Shown here one piece after another: positions 33,725 to 35,199 of a stretch of DNA of 35,199 nucleotides. The DNA is from Roseisolibacter sp. H3M3-2. Its GTDB lineage: Bacteria > Gemmatimonadota > Gemmatimonadetes > Gemmatimonadales > Gemmatimonadaceae. Made by a program: the position numbers and the translations under genes. How positions within the stretch are numbered: the stretch's first letter is position 1; each line of letters opens with the position of its first letter. The notes beneath the pieces were generated by a model that worked only from the letters and a program-made list of their open reading frames with translations, did no database searches and was not told where the DNA came from. The DNA is taken from contig NZ_JARGEK010000009.1 in assembly GCF_029211165.1 (NCBI RefSeq), forward strand, positions 1-35,199, written 5' to 3'.

Positions 33725-35199
33725 TCACCGCTGCTGCTGGGCGACGGCGGCGCGCACGGGGGGCGCGGGCTCGCGCGAGAAGCCGGCGAGCGTGGCGCCC
33801 ATCGCGTCGATCGTGGCGCGCGCGTTCCACCGGTCGCGCCCGTTGAACACGAACGAGAAGGCGAGCACCTCGCCGTTCTCCGCGGTGACGTAGCCGCCGA
33901 GCGAGATGACGTCGTTGGTCGTCCCGGTCTTGGCGTGCAGGTTCCCCTGGGCCGGGGTGCCGCGCATGCGGCCGCGCAGCGTCTCGCTCTCGCCGGCGAC
34001 GGGGAGCGAGGCGTGGAAGACCGACCCCCAGGGCGCGCGGTGCGCGAAGGCGAGGAGCTGCACCATCGAGCGGGCGGTGACGCGGTCGAGCGTCGAGAGC
34101 CCGCTGCCGTCGGTCACCTGCACGGCGCCCGACGCGACCTGCGCGTGGTCGGCGAGGAAGCGCTGGAGCATCGTGTTGGCGGCCGCGGCGGAGCCCTCGC
34201 CCTGCCGCTCGCGCCCGCGCACCGCGTTGCGGAGGATGAGCTCCGCGAAGTGGTTGATGCTCTCGCGGTTCATGACCGCCACGAGGTCGGCCAGCGGCGG
34301 CGAGTCGAGCGCGGCCACCGGCTCGGCGCCGTCGGGGGCGCGGCCGACGCGCACCTGCCCGTCCACCGCGACGCCGCGCGCCGCCAGCGCCGCGTGCAGC
34401 GCGCCGGCGGTGAACGTCACGGGGTCCTGCACGACGAGCTGGAGGCGGCGCACCGGCGCCGCGCGGCCGATCCACCCGCGGGCCACGACGTGGCCGTCGG
34501 CGGCGCGGTGGACGCGCACTCCCTGGCCGCGTCCGGGGCGCGTCGTCACCGAGCTCTCGACGCGGATCGCGGTGGTCGCGGGCTCCAGCAGCACGCGCCC
34601 GTCGGGGTGCACGGCGACGACGACGATGTTCTCGTTGATCGACAGCGCGGAGAACGGGGCGGAGTAGCCGGAGCCGAGGTTGCGGGCGGGCCAGCCGTCG
34701 GGGATGACGCGCGCCTCGAACGCCGACGCGTCGGCGACCAGGTCGCCGGTCACGCGCCGCACGCCGGCGGCGGCGACCTTCTCGGCGAGCGCCAGCACCG
34801 GGGCGGCGTAGTCGTTCCCCGGCTGGAAGCGGCGCGAGAAGGCGGGGTCGCCGTCGCCGCGCAGCACGAGGTTGCCCTTCACGGTACCGTCGGCGCCGAG
34901 TGGGCCGTCGCGGAGGACCTGGGTGTGGAAGCGCCAGTCCGGGCCGAGGCGGTCGAGGGCCAGGGCGGCCGTGTACATCTTCATCGTGGACGCCGGGACG
35001 ACCGGGGCGTCGGCGTCGCGGGCGAAGAGCGTGTCGCCGCGGCTGAGGGAGACGACGATCGCGCCCCACTGGCCGTCCTCGCGGCGCGAGAGGATCGCGC
35101 CGAGGTCGGCGGCGAGCGCCGGGGCGCCGCGGGGGGTCGTCCAGCGCGGCGCGGGGACCGCGGGCGCGGCGGCGGCGCGGCGGGCGGTTCCGCGGCGGG
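33725..35199 (-). CDS. dacB: D-alanyl-D-alanine carboxypeptidase/endopeptidase (PBP4, DacB-like), 5'-partial
   Basis: This class C penicillin-binding protein (peptidase S13) trims or cleaves peptidoglycan peptides in the periplasm. The three active-site motifs are present: SxxK in VVPASTMKMYTAALALD, SxN in NRESINHFAELIL, and KTG in LHAKTGTTNDVISLGGYV. The ATG at 34984 lies inside the SxxK motif and cannot be the start. The frame is open upstream (LGAILSRREDGQWGAIVVSL, LFARDADAPVVPAST) to the window edge, so the signal peptide lies outside. Large insert domains between SxxK and SxN are as in E. coli PBP4. The gene converges on the saccharopine-dehydrogenase-family gene. Confidence 0.93.
   Translation of the reverse strand, partial: RRGTARRAAAAPAVPAPRWTTPRGAPALAADLGAILSRREDGQWGAIVVSLSRGDTLFARDADAPVVPASTMKMYTAALALDRLGPDWRFHTQVLRDGPLGADGTVKGNLVLRGDGDPAFSRRFQPGNDYAAPVLALAEKVAAAGVRRVTGDLVADASAFEARVIPDGWPARNLGSGYSAPFSALSINENIVVVAVHPDGRVLLEPATTAIRVESSVTTRPGRGQGVRVHRAADGHVVARGWIGRAAPVRRLQLVVQDPVTFTAGALHAALAARGVAVDGQVRVGRAPDGAEPVAALDSPPLADLVAVMNRESINHFAELILRNAVRGRERQGEGSAAAANTMLQRFLADHAQVASGAVQVTDGSGLSTLDRVTARSMVQLLAFAHRAPWGSVFHASLPVAGESETLRGRMRGTPAQGNLHAKTGTTNDVISLGGYVTAENGEVLAFSFVFNGRDRWNARATIDAMGATLAGFSREPAPPVRAAVAQQQR

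Noticed and set aside
34900-34984. ATG at 34984 as the dacB start
   Set aside because: It lies within the catalytic SxxK motif, so the true start must be upstream, beyond the window edge.

Overview
The window is a very GC-rich (roughly three quarters G+C), densely coded bacterial chromosome segment. Several things together suggest Gemmatimonadota: a CBM9-like/DUF5916 outer-membrane-type protein, a squalene-synthase-type enzyme, the overall composition and codon use, and promoter hexamers resembling the TAnnTTTG element known from the related Bacteroidetes. No rRNA or marker set is present, so this placement is an inference. All genes look chromosomal and housekeeping or lineage-specific. I see no integrase, transposase, phage gene, CRISPR array, tRNA or rRNA.

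Layout. Positions 1-2557: a DUF5916 barrel protein cut by the left edge and broken by one frameshift. 2570-5693: thyX, a small unknown gene and a GlcD-like FAD oxidoreductase, all on minus. 5802-6938: squalene synthase, convergent with a 3-hydroxybutyryl-CoA dehydrogenase. 7901-14097: a minus-strand run holding a two-helix membrane protein, a lipoprotein, a membrane-anchored cytochrome c, a double zinc-ribbon protein, two small proteins, a degenerate RNase H and an M20 peptidase. 14233-17717: a GHMP sugar kinase, divergent from the trehalose genes otsA-otsB (otsA with a probable one-base frame error at its 3' end). 17714-19975: a PhaF-like phasin with a histone-H1-like tail, divergent from a class III CoA-transferase. 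20146-21125: an ECF sigma factor and a coupled, tail-anchored putative anti-sigma factor. 21210-23845: odhB/sucB-lpdA. 24048-26331: an MDR oxidoreductase, a zinc-ribbon protein and an MscS-like TM-helix protein. 26505-31874: gyrA, threonine dehydratase and a REC-GAF-GGDEF diguanylate cyclase. 31925-35199: a CoA-binding protein, a saccharopine-dehydrogenase-family protein and dacB (PBP4), cut by the right edge.

The most unusual signal lies between the genes. Eight intergenic gaps carry short tandem repeats (7-bp units at six loci, 15-bp units at two) followed by the same words in inverted order, so each locus can fold into a long hairpin. The repeat word differs between loci but the architecture does not, and four loci share a loop beginning GTTC. 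Three convergent junctions are filled almost completely by such an element. A second recurring signal is TAnnTT, found upstream of at least nine genes and often only 5-8 nt before the start codon, which suggests a TAnnTT -10 element and frequent leaderless transcription.

Two apparent single-base frame errors (near 1123-1136 and 16860-16900) could be sequencing or assembly errors or real mutations. They should be checked before either gene is called broken.
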